Below are positions 1-13,753 of a stretch of 64,000 bases of DNA, in pieces. This DNA is from Archegozetes longisetosus (taxonomy: Eukaryota; Arthropoda; Arachnida; Sarcoptiformes; Trhypochthoniidae): contig JAEMBT020000005.1 of assembly GCA_018873245.2 (NCBI GenBank), positions 14,522,001 to 14,586,000 of the forward strand. The letters are read 5' to 3'. How positions within the stretch are numbered: position 1 is the first letter of the stretch; each line of letters opens with the position of its first letter. The notes beneath the pieces were generated by a model, which made no database searches, had not been told where the DNA came from, and was given only the letters and a program-made list of their open reading frames with translations. Made by a program: the position numbers and the translations under genes.

Positions 1-129
1 CCATCTGTCAGTGATAATGATAAGATTTTTCTGGTAATGATAATAATAGGAACTACAGAATAAAAGTTTGTTTCAAAACTGTAAAAGTGCATAAAATTTT
101 TTATTCGATCACAAAAATTGAATGAAAAA

Positions 130-205
130 TATATGTATAATCGTTGGACTCGAAACCGGGATCTCAACCATGAGACCCTGTACTATTGCAATGCGCCACC
201 GTAAG
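130..205 (-). repeat. tRNA-like remnant (possible SINE head)
   Basis: Read on the minus strand, this stretch has an A-box-like TGGCGCATTGC and, about 34 nt downstream, a B-box-like GGTTTCGAGTCC with one extra T. Between them lies GGTCTCATGGTTGAGATCC, which can fold as an anticodon arm with a CAT-like loop, recalling elongator Met-tRNA. The acceptor stem does not pair convincingly and the T-arm carries an insertion, so I read it as a tRNA-derived repeat or decayed tRNA rather than a working gene. Confidence 0.4.
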
Positions 206-2563
206 GAACATGTTAAAGATTGATACTTGTTTTGATATGGATTATCCTTAATTTTAATTAGTTAATTTAATTATGATGGAATGGCCATTTGAATGGAATT
301 ATAGAATTGATGTGTTATTTATGAGCCTAACATTTTATACAAACTATCGGAACATAGAGATTCACTTATCAATATCGCACGTTCCATTGTTAGAGGCCTC
401 TTAGCACTCAGTTATGAAGACTTTTAGATTTGAAAATTTTAACTTTGAGTAAAAGTCAAGTTAAACTAATATTAAGCTTAATAACGATAATTGTCAAATA
501 TAGAGTAAATCAAATAGCAAAATATTTGTATGAATAGCAAATAAAACTTTTTAATGATGTCTACATACCTTTCAACGATATTATAAGCGAAATCATAATC
601 AAATTAATCAATATTTTTAATTTGTTCATTATATTAAGCTTTAGACAAATTCTATCCGAACGTTCAGTCAGGTAGATTCAGTTCTGCATTCGAACAATAA
701 ATGAATCCAATTCAACTAAATTATGTCGTTATATGGATAATGAACTCGATGAACTGAATAAATAAGCATTGGTGTAATACTGAGATAAAGCCTCCTTTTT
801 TAAACAAAAAAGTATTAACACAGTTCGCATAATTAAAAATCCCGGATCAAATAAGGGCGATATGCTGTAACCCTTAAATATATTATACATTGATTTATCA
901 TTTTATTGCTTACACTTAATAATCGAAAAATGAAATCATGTTTATTAGCTTGTGGTGAAAATCGCTCGCTTGAAGAGTCACGTTTGTTGAACATTACTGC
1001 TCAATTAAATCAAAGTATATATGTATTTTCCTTTTGTGTAGCTTATACTTAGTGTAATAAACTCTAGCAAAGAACTTATCAGAAAGGCTCAAAACCCTTG
1101 AAATACAGTAGCTTAGAATGAGTACTTGATCAATTTGCTGTATGAGATAGTATAACGGTATTTATTCTTATTGCAAATGAAGCTTACGTTACATTTTAAA
1201 ATTTTATTTTCATTTTTAATCAGCCAATTTAACAAAAATAAACTAATCACATATTGAAATTGACAATTATTCTGAGTTTTATAAGTATCATATAATCCAA
1301 AACAGTTTACCCTATCAAAATCATGATAATTTCGAAACTTTTCAATTTATCTAAACTTAACGCAAAAATTAGAAAAAAGCGAAATTTTAGACGTTTCGGC
1401 ATATGATCGGTGCATGATTTCGTGAATATTCATGGTTCGAAATTTATCGATGAAGCAAAAATTCTCGAAATTTTGAATGATAAAAATGATAAGAGCAGGG
1501 TTTTTGAAAAAAAAACTATAGCATACTCTTAGTTTTACTTCTAGAGACCTTAAATGAATGAATAACACTAACCCCATTTTAAACTTATCCTGATTCGTGT
1601 TCGCCTTCACAACCTTAAAAAATGATTTTAACTGATAAAAACATCTTTAATTGTGTCATTTATGAGTCCAAATCATGTTTAGTGACATAACGTTGAGACG
1701 AAAGTGGCAAGAATAGTTGCCGAAATCAAATGAGCTTAAGACGTATTTTCAAATTAATATCTTGTAAAGTGTGATTCAATAATTTGATAATTACACAATC
1801 GCGCAAAGACTACGATTAAAAAGATCTGAAGCTGAATAAAACTGATTTTAGTATAACTAAAGTTGTAATTTTTGTGGATTACAAATGAGCCTAAATATTT
1901 TTCAAACTTCAATATAAGCAAAGAGTATAAACACTAACTGTTTAATTGTTTGAATAGGAATAACTTATTTTAATAATAGTTGCCGCATAGCATTGGCATT
2001 ATTTAAACACAAGTTATGATTTTGGATCGAATTCGATGCACTTAATCGTTAATTTGAACATAACTTTAAAACATTGATCCAAAAAAGATTAGCAAACGTG
2101 TTAATTGTGATACAAGTTTCTTAAGCAATTAAATCATACTCTTTGAAGTTCTGAAATGAATTGCAAAACTTGCAACCGTTACATATAGTTATGGTTGCAT
2201 TTTTTAATTAAAAACAAAACAATTTAAACTGCACTGAACAAATAAAATAAGTTTACGAAAATGAATTGATCAAAACTTTGCGCTTATCTGCTTGTTTTGT
2301 AATGCCATCTATTTATTGAATAAAAAGCAATAGTCAATTAAATAGTTGTCGCCATCATTGTTATTGTTGTGTTGATTGCATTCAATATTAAATTATAATC
2401 ATATTAATAAATGTTATTCAAATCTAATTTTATAGAAATATTTGATTTTCAAATTTTAAAATTAAACAGTTATTCTTAACTAATTTGACAACTAATAACA
2501 ACAATAATAATTGGACTATTATTTAAGTAAAAACAATAATAAACTGATATTTAGTCGTAAGAG
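206..2563. other. AT-rich intergenic region, no gene seen
   Basis: No coding segment with recognisable protein similarity was found. The open frames near 1347-1610 (minus) have no ATG-supported domain and very AT-rich composition. The last few hundred bases should contain the promoter and 5' UTR of the Sos gene, but no clear TATA or initiator stands out. Confidence 0.5.
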
Positions 2564-5500
2564 ATGTTTTCGACCAGAGATTCGGATATTTATTATGACT
2601 TCGAATGCGAAGAAAATTGTAGAAAATGGAAGAATCTATTAATGAATTCACTACAACAAGTAATTGATTGATAATTTAAATATATTTGTTAAGAGTTAAA
2701 CAAAAATCAATATATTGTTTGCTTATGTTTTCAAGTTTAAAAGTTTAGTGTCAAATTCGTTTCAATACAAATGGTTTCAGATTCAAGTATCGCTTAATTT
2801 ATTGATTATTTTTCTTTATTAGCAATCAATTCGTAGATTACTTTATAATGAGTTTATAGCTTCAATCATTGTGTTGAATGCATTTTGCGTCGGTGCCTAT
2901 CTGTGAGCATTGATCAATTGTTTATTGCCGGAGTTGGTCATAAAATAGATTTTTTTCACACTTATGTTCAGCTCATAATCACAACCGAAAGCGATTAATA
3001 AATTGCAAGTTTGATTAATGACAGAATAATAGTGAAGTTTTTTATTACGGGCTTTGGTATGGAACGCGAGTCTTGTTCTTATGGCTCGAACTAATGTTAA
3101 CCAAACTTGTGCATAAGTGTTGTTTTCCTTTTTTTCAACCACACATAAAACCAAATTCTGTGTTCGAGACTCAACGATACGGTGCACATTGCATACTAAA
3201 GCCTTATTATACGATCAAAATGCGAATTATCAATTAGTTTTGAATCTTTTCGGTATAAATCAATCAAATATTTAGTCCGATAATGATTTGATTGAATTTG
3301 AGGCCATGACGTTTGGTTCTAAAAACTAGGGCCGATACGCAAAAGCCGAGACTTAACTAAAACTGTTTTAAACATTAGTTGTGCAATCAGTTTTAAAACG
3401 CGTTTCAGGTTTTAAGTCGGTTTTAAGTATAGTTGTGCATACAGATCTAGGAGTATAGTCATTTTGACTTTCATTTTACTCAATATCCATATCATTGCAA
3501 TAGTAGTAAACTTCTGATTATAGGTTTATTTACTTATAGAGTTGATTATAAATTGACTCGTAAATTTTGATAAACTTGAGATTTATTTGAAAATTTTTTG
3601 CGAACAATATTGTGAATAAACATCAATATTTAATTAAGATTTTTTGAGTAAACTCAATAGTCTGGTCTTTTGTATAACTTTAAATAAGATATAAGATTTA
3701 TTTATTTTCATCTAAAACTTAACTATTTAAATACAAATTTAACTTAATATCTAAATTATTGCAAAATAGATTCAGATTCGAGTCCATTCATCACTGATCG
3801 CAAAACAAGACGCCCTTCAATACGTAGAATCTTTAATATTTAGATTATTGTCATCACTGGTCGCGTCTTCGCCTCACAGTGTGTCAGATGTCGAAGAGAG
3901 AGTTAAACGACTGTTTCCTTATCCATTAGATAAGTGGGCCATTAATAAAGCAAATGAAACTTTGGTCGCACTCAAAACATTCAAGAAAAATAAATTGTCA
4001 TCAGATAAAGACAAGATGCCAATCAAAATGCCTGTCGATAGGATTCATCAATTACTACAAAGAGAAGTTTTAGGCCATAAAATCGATATTCAAGTATTTA
4101 ATTTTCTATTCTTTCAATACTTAAGGTCTCTTATATTGCAGTTAAATTAACATATTTTAATCAATTTCTATGATTTTATGACTAAAGCTTTGATCAAACA
4201 AACAAAGTTCTCGTTAGAAACAAATACTGTTTCTATATTTCTGAATAGATAATAAAAGTCTATTTACGAAACTTATATTTTTTGCAATAATATAAACGTA
4301 AAAATCGATTTTCAATCTCGAAAAAAGCTTTTTGTTACGATAATTTACAAGATTATTCACATGATTAAGAAGAGCTATTGAATATAAAATCAATTGCTGT
4401 TAGTTAATAGAAACAAAAATGGTAGAATTTTATTCTACGATTTGTTTTTCTTTTGATTCTCGGAATATCTATGTGACTTTGAAGCTTTCCATAAGATCCT
4501 AGTTGTAGTACAACTAAAGGCTAATTAAAGTGGATAGAAATTAGAAGTGAGAAAATCTCTTATTCTCATTCATTAATAGCTTGTTCTTAGTATTAATTTT
4601 CGTGATCCTAGCACTAAATAAAATAAAACTTGTTTTCGTGAATTGCGTTGTTTAACTCGAAAAAATACCGTCAAAAAAGAGTTGACATCATTTTATTTTT
4701 TATTGATTTATTTTCAAAGAAAATTGAATAATCTATGTGTATTTCAAATAATTTCTCCTTAACTGGATATTTGTTCTTAAGATTAAGTTTAGTGATATAA
4801 TTTTCAATTTGAATGGCTAGAAATTTAATTTCTCAAATCTATTGATAATTTGCATATGAAAACCTGATTATATAATATTTTTCTAAAGTCTAGTTCAAAT
4901 TAGATAACAGTTCATTCACTTTAAATCCTTTAGTCTTAGGTTTTAAGAAAACACTTTAAGAAAGTTTCAACAAATAATTTGAATCAATTAAATAATGAGT
5001 ATTCATTTTTTTTATGACAGGTAACTCAATATATAGTCTCAGTGTTAGAATACATCGCCGCAGATATATTCCAATTGGCGGGTCATTACGTCAAAAATAT
5101 AAGACACACAGAAATCACGTGTCAGGACATTAAGGTTGCGATGTGTGCTGACAAAGTATTAATGGATATGTTCTATACAGACGAAGACGTGTCACTTACA
5201 AACGCCGTCAATGAAGACATTAGTGAAACAAAAAGAAGAACAAGTGTCACTTACGATGAAGTGGTCAAAGACTTGATACATGAAGAAAAACAGTTTATAA
5301 GAGACTTGAATTTAATAATCAAAGTATTTCGTGATCCGTGTGTGAAAGTAGTGTCCCGTAAAGACTTAGAAAAAATATTTTTCAATATCGACGATATTTA
5401 TGACTTTAGTGTTAATTTTTTGGGTTCTCTCGAAGATGCTCTAGAAATGGCTGAAGATAGTTGTCCGCCAGCTATCGGTGTCTGTTTCGAAGAGATGGCC

Positions 5501-8500
5501 GAATGTGCAGAATTCGATGTTTACGAAAAATATGCACACGATGTAAGTGTTTTGATTATTTGACTTATAGTTTATCCCAATTAAGTTTTTTTAATTGTCA
5601 TTATTCAGTGACCATCACTGAATATGATTTGTCCGCATTTATGCAATTATCTAACAGAAAGTTTTAGGAAACATTCGCTACTATTTACAAATTGAGTTAT
5701 TTACTTTGTTCGTAAACTATAAAATGATGCATTCTTTGTGATTAAAAAGCAAATTTATTAACTTTATGATGAATGATCAGGTGATGTCCAGTTCATGTCG
5801 CGATCGTCTGCAGCAAATCCTGGCCACACCTCAAGTTGCAACCACTCTGTCGACTACAGGTCACGGAATGATTCTGGCTCTCAAATACGTTCTTCCAAAA
5901 CTATTAATAGGTCCAGTCTATCATTGCTTCTCCTATTTTAAATACATCGAACTATTCAAAGACTTGACCACTTCTGATGAAGACAAAGAGTCATTCGAGC
6001 AGGCGGAGGGACTTCTGACACCACTTAAAAACGATTTAGAAAAAGTGTGCAAAAGAAATTCAAAATCAGGTATTTTTCAACTAATTAATTCTATCTTATG
6101 ATTATCGATTGTGAGCAAAAGTTTCTTCAATTTACTTCCAGTCCACTTTTGATCTTAATCTAAACTTGACAGAATTGATCGAAATGAGTCTTATTTCGAC
6201 GATAAAGTCATATACTGATTTAGATTTTTGTGAGATTTATAATTTTGTGTTTTAGGTGATGGTTATCTTCGACTATACGGTCGCACCAATCGTGCGGCAG
6301 CTCTGACCAAAATGTCAGAACTTCAGCGATCAATAGACGGCTGGGAAGGCAAAGACATCGGACAGTTCTGCAATGAGTTTGTGATGGACGGATCACTCGG
6401 CAAAGTGTCGGGCACTTCGGCCCGTTCTGGAAGACTAACAGAGCGACACGTATTCCTATTCGACGGCCTAATGGTCTTATGTAAACCTAATAACAAAAGA
6501 TCTTCAATGACTGTGGCGGTCACTGGAAATCCTCAGTGCGAGTGGAGGCTCAAAGAAAAATACTTAATTAGAAATATTGAAATTATTGATAGAGACGACT
6601 GTAATAATGAAAGTGAGATCAATGGATCAACTCTTAATGCCAATAGTAGTGGTGGTGGAAATACTAATGTTCCAAAATTTGCTTTTGAAATCGCTCCCAG
6701 GTTTGTGTGGTTTCAGTTCACTCTAATTATATATGAACCAATATCATCGAATTGAAAGAATTATTTTTGATTAAAGTTGAATTTTCACAATTGCTCATTA
6801 CATTTGTTTTGTATGTAATGTTCGAATAGGAATCAGGCACATATCATATTGTTTGCCAAATCTGCTGAAGAGAAGGCCCTTTGGATGTCAAACTTGATCT
6901 TACTAAATACCAGATCAATGCTCGAACGAACTCTCGACTCGATGTTATGCGACGAGGCAAAGAAACATCCCTTACAATTGCCATCCCCTGATATCTATCG
7001 TTTTGCTGTCGAAGATTCCGATTCGAATATTATTTTCGAAGAAAATAAGTCCAACTCAAATGTTCCCTTAATTAAAGGTAATCAAATGATTGATCGCTCT
7101 ATTTTCAAGTTGATAATCTTGAGTTTCAGTTAAGTCTATTCGACACTTGATTTCGTTTATATCTTTTCTTTGCTGTCGTTTTTCATTTTATGTATTTGAA
7201 CAACTGTTTTCACAACCTTAAAATATTTACTCGCATTATGTTATCCAAAAAGTAAACTCGCTTGAGTATTTAGTCCAGGAACAGTTGTTTAATTTATTTT
7301 TTGTTTTTCGACTTACTGCATAGTTACTCTATGAATCATGATATTCGAAAGCTACAATGCATTTTTAAACCTATCAAAAATGAGAGTTTTGAATTTTTGA
7401 ATATTTGATTATTGAATGATTTTTAATGTTTGTTTTGTCCCAAATCAGGCGCAACATTAATCAAATTAATAGAGCGTCTCACTTATCACATGTATGCGGA
7501 CCCCATGTTTGTGCGCACTTTTCTCACAACATATCGTTCATTCTGTACTCCACAAGACTTACTCGACTTATTAATTGAAAGATTTGAAATACCAGAACCT
7601 GAATTGAATGCCGTCACCAATAATATTATGAATAATAACAATAATGATATTCATTATAATAATAGTTTGTGTTGTTATAACTCTGTTGACGGACAGACGT
7701 ATGAAAATTCAGAGATAAGAAACAATTATAGAGAGATTCTGAAGCGTTTTCGCAAAGAATATTCCCAACCGGTGCAGTTCCGTGTCCTCAATGTATTACG
7801 TCACTGGATCGATAATCATTACTATGATTTTGAACGTGATAGCAATCTACTGGAAACGTTAAAACGATTTCTCGACGAGAAAGTTCGCGGAAAAAATATG
7901 AGAAAGTGGTGCGAAAACATTAAAAAAGTACTCGAAAGAAAATCAGAACTAATGGATGGCGAACCGCAGATCACACATAGCTTTGAAAAGCCGCCGCCAA
8001 GTATCGAGTGGTGGCTGACGAAAGAACCCGAAAAGTTTGATCTACTTACTGTAAGAATTATTTTCAAATTTATGTTCTTATTCGATTAGCTTAAGAAATA
8101 TTTTCAATCAATTCTTATAAATGATTGATAGCTTCATCCGATCGAATTGGCGCGACAGTTAACTCTACTTGAGTTTGATTTATATCGTGCTGTAAAACCC
8201 TCCGAACTGGTTGGCACTGAAGGACAGTCAGTAGTCTGGACCAAAAAAGATAAACAAAAAACATCACCAAATTTGCTCAAGATGATTCATCACACCTCTA
8301 ATGTACGAAATAATTGTTTAACCTGTACAAATGATTCAAGTGATCAGATGATTAACTCTTTTTTCATCATAGTTCACATTTTGGTTAGAGAAGTGTATCG
8401 TTGAAACAGAGAACATCGAAGAAAGGGTGGCAATAATGTCACGCATCATTGAAATAATGATTGTGTTGCAGGACTTAAATAATTTTAATGGTGTGTTAGA

Positions 8501-10165
8501 AGTGGTGTCTGCGATGGGCTCTGCATGTGTTCATCGATTGGAGCATACTATGAGTTATATCGAGCGTAATTCCAAACTGAAGAGAGCTCTCGATGACGCA
8601 CAAGAACTGTCTGTCGATCATTTTAAAAGGTATTGATTGATTTAATAGAATTGTAATCTGGTTATTTTGTCAATATTTGTCATCAAATTGTAATTGTTTG
8701 ATGCGCAGATATCATGAGAAGTTGCGATCAATAAACCCTCCGTGTGTGCCGTTCTTTGGCATGTATTTAACAAACATACTTCACATCGAAGAAGGAAATC
8801 CTGAATTCTTAGTCACCCCCCAGACTATCAATCACTACGACTCGCAATCAACTCTGACATCAATCTCATCGTCAATTAGTATGAATACCAATGACACATC
8901 ATTGCTATCACTGACTTCATCGAATACAACTTGCACAGCACCGACTAATGCTAATGCAAATTCCACTCAGAGGTTGATTAATTTTAGTAAAAGGAGAAAA
9001 GTGGCAGAAATAACCGGTGAAATACAACAGTACCAGAACCAACCCTATTGTCTGACCGTTCAGCCCGACATTAGGGTAAGCAATACGAGCATTAAATCTT
9101 CTAGTTTCTAGTTTCTTCTATTTAGTGTCTACTTTCAATTTTTACCGATATACTAGTAACTGGTATGAATTTATATTGACAGCACTTTTTAGAATCATTG
9201 GACCCATTGGGAGATCTCGATGAGAAAGAGCTTAACGATTATCTTTACGCCAAATCATTAGAAATCGAGCCGAGGGGGTGTAAACAACTCAACAAATATG
9301 TAAGTTTTCACTAATTGAACCATCATTATCTCAGGGCGTGAATGAACCGTTAACTAACAGATATTGTATTGATTAATAGCCTCGCCGTTGGCCTGATTTG
9401 AACTTGAAATCCCCCGGAATTAAACCGCGTGGCAGTCGTTCTCATCATTTGCCCGCACTTCAATCGTTGGACTCACTCCTGAACTCGTTATCGAATTCAC
9501 AGATAGAAGAGTCCAATCCAGAAGACAGTCAAATGCATTCTCCGTCGACACCATTGACTCCTCCATATTCGGCCACTTCTTGTGGCGCCGGAAGTGATCA
9601 TTCCGTATTCGCTCCAGTGTTTATCGGGGGTGGATCGACATATAGCGGTCCTTCGCCCACAACTCCCATTCATTCCACTCCTCCGACGCCTAATCCGTGG
9701 TCTTCGGCATCAACGTTACCGCCAAACCCTTCAACTCCTCCGCCATTACCGCCGCGTACAAACAGAGCGGTTAGAAATTCGACATCACAGTCATCGGAGT
9801 TACCGTCACCGCGGAATCGATGTGCGCCGCCATTGGTACCCACAAGCAGAGACGAGTCATCGCCACCTCCATTGCCTCCGCGCTGCGCCACATTCTCAAC
9901 ACTTCCACGCAATTACAGTCACGGCCATCACGTCATTCAAAGGCTTAATTCGGAAGTGACTCTTCCGCGAAGGAATTCTGCTCTTGAGTTGCCGTTAGCA
10001 CAACCGCCACCGCCGCGAAGGTTTTCCCATAGCGGTCAACAACACGGACCGATGTCTCCACCACCGCCGCCGCCAAATGCTACCACTTTTCCGGGTTCTG
10101 CCGGTCCGGGACCTCAATTACCGCCAAAAACATACAGACAGACGCTTAACAATACCGCGAGATAG
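2564..10165 (+). CDS. Sos: Son of sevenless, Ras guanine-nucleotide exchange factor
   Basis: Sos links receptor tyrosine kinases, via the adaptor Grb2/Drk, to Ras at the plasma membrane by catalysing GDP release. Twelve exons: 2564-2659, 3776-4093, 5021-5542, 5781-6069, 6256-6700, 6830-7077, 7449-8050, 8132-8302, 8373-8629, 8709-9075, 9183-9299, 9380-10165. They join in frame to 1405 residues, close to animal Sos (human SOS1 about 1330). Domain order is complete: tandem histone folds (about 1-200; [27 protein letters not shown]), DH (about 214-395), PH (about 447-590), REM (about 641-780, [14 protein letters not shown]), Cdc25 catalytic domain (about 841-1095, [26 protein letters not shown]), and a Pro-rich tail (1145-1405) with PPLPPR-type SH3 ligands and a conserved LPPKTYRQT near the end. 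The start ATG is supported by similarity of the first exon to the SOS N terminus (EEN..KWKNLL). Oddities: an Asn-rich insert in REM and a Ser/Thr-rich insert in Cdc25. Exon 2 is the weakest joint. Confidence 0.95.
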
Positions 10166-10484
10166 TAGTTACCGCTTAATTATAATTATTATTGTTTTTA
10201 TTATATTGAGAAAAACTAAATGTACAGTCAATGCCTCGTAATAGTAAACCCTATTTTGGGGCATTTTAATCAATTTTAATAATTTGTTATATAAATATTA
10301 TTTATAAGTCAAATTATGATAAATCTATTAAACAATTATGCGGTTATTTAGTATAATTAATAACGAATTACTTTGTTCATTATTATTATTTTTATTATTT
10401 GTGATTTTTTTAAAGACTTACGAGGTTTTTGGCTGTAATTATTATTATTGATAGATATAAGAATATGTAGATTTATATAATTAT

Positions 10485-10489
<5 letters not shown>
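10166..10489. other. Sos 3' flank
   Basis: Very AT-rich stretch directly after the Sos stop codon, likely its 3' UTR. Several ATTAATAA- and TTATAAA-like runs could serve for polyadenylation, but no single signal can be chosen from sequence alone. Confidence 0.35.

Positions 10490-10525
<36 letters not shown>
10490..10525. repeat. (TA)n microsatellite
   Basis: About 18 uninterrupted TA dinucleotides just downstream of Sos, likely length-polymorphic. Confidence 0.9.
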
Positions 10526-10527
<2 letters not shown>

Positions 10528-11614
10528 AAATAAAATTGAAAACATAAATGCAATTTGTTCAACTAAGAGGCTTTTGCTATTGATCATGTTCTAAAAGTTG
10601 TGCTATTCGTTCAGGTTTTTAGTCGAGTCAAACTTTTATCGCTTTTAGAAACGTTGAAAACTTAAGAACATTCAATCGTTAATTATTTAAATTGAAATTA
10701 TTCTTTCAATAGATGACAATTTCATATTTGAATCAGAAGTCAAATATTTCGAAAGACTACTATAAAGAACAGTGAATCAAAACTCTGAACAGATCTAAAT
10801 CTGGATTAAATTTAGGGCATGTACAACGGATTTGGGTCAAAATACCGATAAAATATAATGCCGAAATTTTAAAATACAAATTTATAAATATTGAACTCAT
10901 TCAACAATTAGAAAAATGAAAATACAAAAAACAAACTAAAAAGTATAAGACAGGTATAAGTAAAAAAGATGAAAACAAACGATGGACAATTCCCCAAAGA
11001 AAATGCATTACAAGGCGATTTCCACGATCGTCGACAATCGTCTGTACCCTTGCTTTTTCAACGTATTATATCTTGTCAATATTTTGCCCGAGTCCCACGC
11101 ACACCAACTACAAATAGTGCTTAACAAATCAAAGATAAGATTATCTGTGATATTTGCGAAAAACAAGAATCAATGCCTGCAATGATTGTGATTCTGTGTA
11201 GTTGTAAAAATCCTTATGTTCATTAGAATTGTGTTGACTAGAATGAGCCAAAAAATATTAGCAAAACAGTTAAATGAATGGCAACTTTGTCAACCAAAAT
11301 GTGAATAGCAGTGTGGAGAACGCTCTCTGAGCGAAAGCATACAATAAAGTTGCGGAACCGTATCTTTTAATTCTATATAGCCGAGACACTCATTACTTCA
11401 AAAAAGATTAAAATAAGCATCAGTTCAGTTTATAAATGCATTATTATTAATAATTTCAATTTGAATGTTCAACTTTTTAATATTCGGAATCAATAAAACA
11501 GGTATTTGTCTGCTCAAATTACAATTTGAGATATCAATTAATTCATTTTTTGCAATATGACACATCTTTTATTGTATTGATCTCTTATTAAAGACTTTGT
11601 CAAATGTAAATAAA

Positions 11615-12422
11615 TCCTATGGCTCAATGAGTTAGGATTGCCGGCTTGAATGCCGAAGTCTAATACGCATAATGAGTTTTTACAACGCCGAAAATAGAGA
11701 AAAACCTGAAACCTGTTTTCAGATCCCATTTTTCTGCAATATTCCTGAAATAAACTGAATCTCATTCCTCAGGTTATCATTGATTAGTAAAACTGTAGCT
11801 GTATTTAATTCGAGCTTATGATACAAGAAAGTGTTACATTTATTTCAACAATTTAATTTAATCGAGTGTAACTTATAAAAAAATGCTACAGTTCAAACAG
11901 CTTGATTTTACTTATTGAAACAGATTTTTGAAACATAGGTTGAGAAGTGGGTAATTTTATGATAAATTTTTATGCGATGAAATCCCACTTGATCCTAAAA
12001 TTCAATTGGTAGTATAGAACTTTGTGAATCAGGCTGAAATCTCATCCATAGATTTATTTGTTGATTGATTTGATGAAACATTTCTCGTGTAAAATATTAT
12101 TGGAAAATGTAAAGTAAATTGAATATTTTGTCAAGAAAAATTAAAACACATTCGAGTCAAAACTTTATATTAATGAGATTAATTCATAAGGTCATTCATG
12201 TGGATTTAGGATTTTCTTTCAATTTATTTGATCGTAAAATTATTGATAACCCTTTGGGATGATAGCAATCAATGATTTCAGGGATTGCTTAATAGGAACT
12301 CAGTGTTGGGAAAATCAGTTGAAAACAGGTTTTTCTCTATATTCGGCGTTCCTTCCAATGTAAAAGCTCATTATGCGTATCGGACTTCGGCGTTCAAGCC
12401 GTACTCCATGAGTTACTGACAG
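11615..12422. repeat. Element or repeat pair with inverted ~110-bp ends
   Basis: The segment at about 11615-11720 and the reverse complement of about 12309-12420 are clearly related. They share GCTTGAATGCCGAAGTC-like and ATACGCATAATGAG blocks, then GCCGAA(A/T)ATAGAGAAAAACCTG. The pair is about 590 bp apart in opposite orientation. Each copy carries TGGCTCAATGAG-like and GGCTTGAATGCC-like stretches that recall tRNA A and B boxes, but the spacing is too short for a tRNA. It is either two SINE-like copies in inverted orientation or the termini of one decayed element. Confidence 0.5.
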
Positions 12423-13753
12423 CTCTTTGAAGTTACACTGTTCAGTGACACGTGCGCTTTAGGGTATCAAATATTTTTCATTGATTACTATGAGAAAAAT
12501 GACTACATTTAAAGTAAATTAACTATTAATTTTGCAATATTAATATGTGATGAAAGTTTGTCAGATTTTTATATAAGGTACAAGCTAGCTTTTTAATAAA
12601 AAACTCAAAACTTTATAACTCAGAGGAAAGCGTTTCTCGACGCTGCTATTCTATATGAATATTCAGATTCCATTTACAAGGCAATAGAATAGTAGAGAGC
12701 CACCAATGGCTTCATATATGTCAGAATACCTGACATTCAAACAAACTCTCGCAGATCTAGAAAGAAAATCAACCAGATTCTATAGAAGACAAACAGGTAG
12801 TTACAAAATACAACCAACACAAAAAAGAGAAAAATGATCAGCAAAACACAATATAAATAATAAAAACGAATGCAACATATCAATTATAAACTGAAAAAAT
12901 GAGGTGCCAAATCAAAAGACAAATGCAAGAATTACGAAAAATCAAAATTAAGAGTTTGAAAAAGTTATAGAAACTTTGAAACTTCGTAGCAACAAATGAA
13001 TACTTGTATACAATTAATATATCGATTAGTAAATGACTAAATGACTGATTAGTAAGTGATTTTAATATAAGACCACAATCATTTCACTAAAACCGTTAAT
13101 TGCATTAAGCAAATTGAGACTATACTACCGATTGGATAGAGCATTATTGTGACTCGTGCTGTATAATTTCGTTTTATAATGTTACAGAACACGCAATAAG
13201 CCATAACTTAATAAGCTCTGTTGGGTTAGGTAAATATGGGCACTTAGTGTAACGATCAGACAATGCAACAATGCTCAATCAAAAAAGTGCAAATTTTTAA
13301 TTTTAATGATTTCAAAATTTAAATGATTTATCATTTCCTCAACTTATTCACATACTTATTTGAGTGTTTTAATAAACAAACACATACTAAAAGTAGTGAT
13401 AATCAAATGAAAAATTTGTTATAGCATCCCAATTGATTGCTAAAACTGACATCTAATTACAGTTAATATAATTGTAAAATATCTGGCATATTGACCGATG
13501 TTCTCAAAAGAATAGAAAAGTTATATATTGTTTTACCTGACCTTCAAAATTTTGTTTGATTGATTGAATTATAGTTATTTAATGCGCTTCTCGTTTGAAT
13601 CGTTGTTTTATTGAACTCTCAAAAGAGTGACTGAGCCAGAGATATGAACACTTACCTATTTCTTAATTGAATGGAACAAAATAACTATAAAATCGGAATC
13701 AAAAGTTTATGGAAGTTAATGCAAATTAAGAAAGAGAATGAGATAACTATTAG
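12423..13753. other. Intergenic, nothing recognised
   Basis: AT-rich sequence with short A-rich runs (about 12780-13020) and no supported coding, RNA or repeat feature. Confidence 0.4.
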
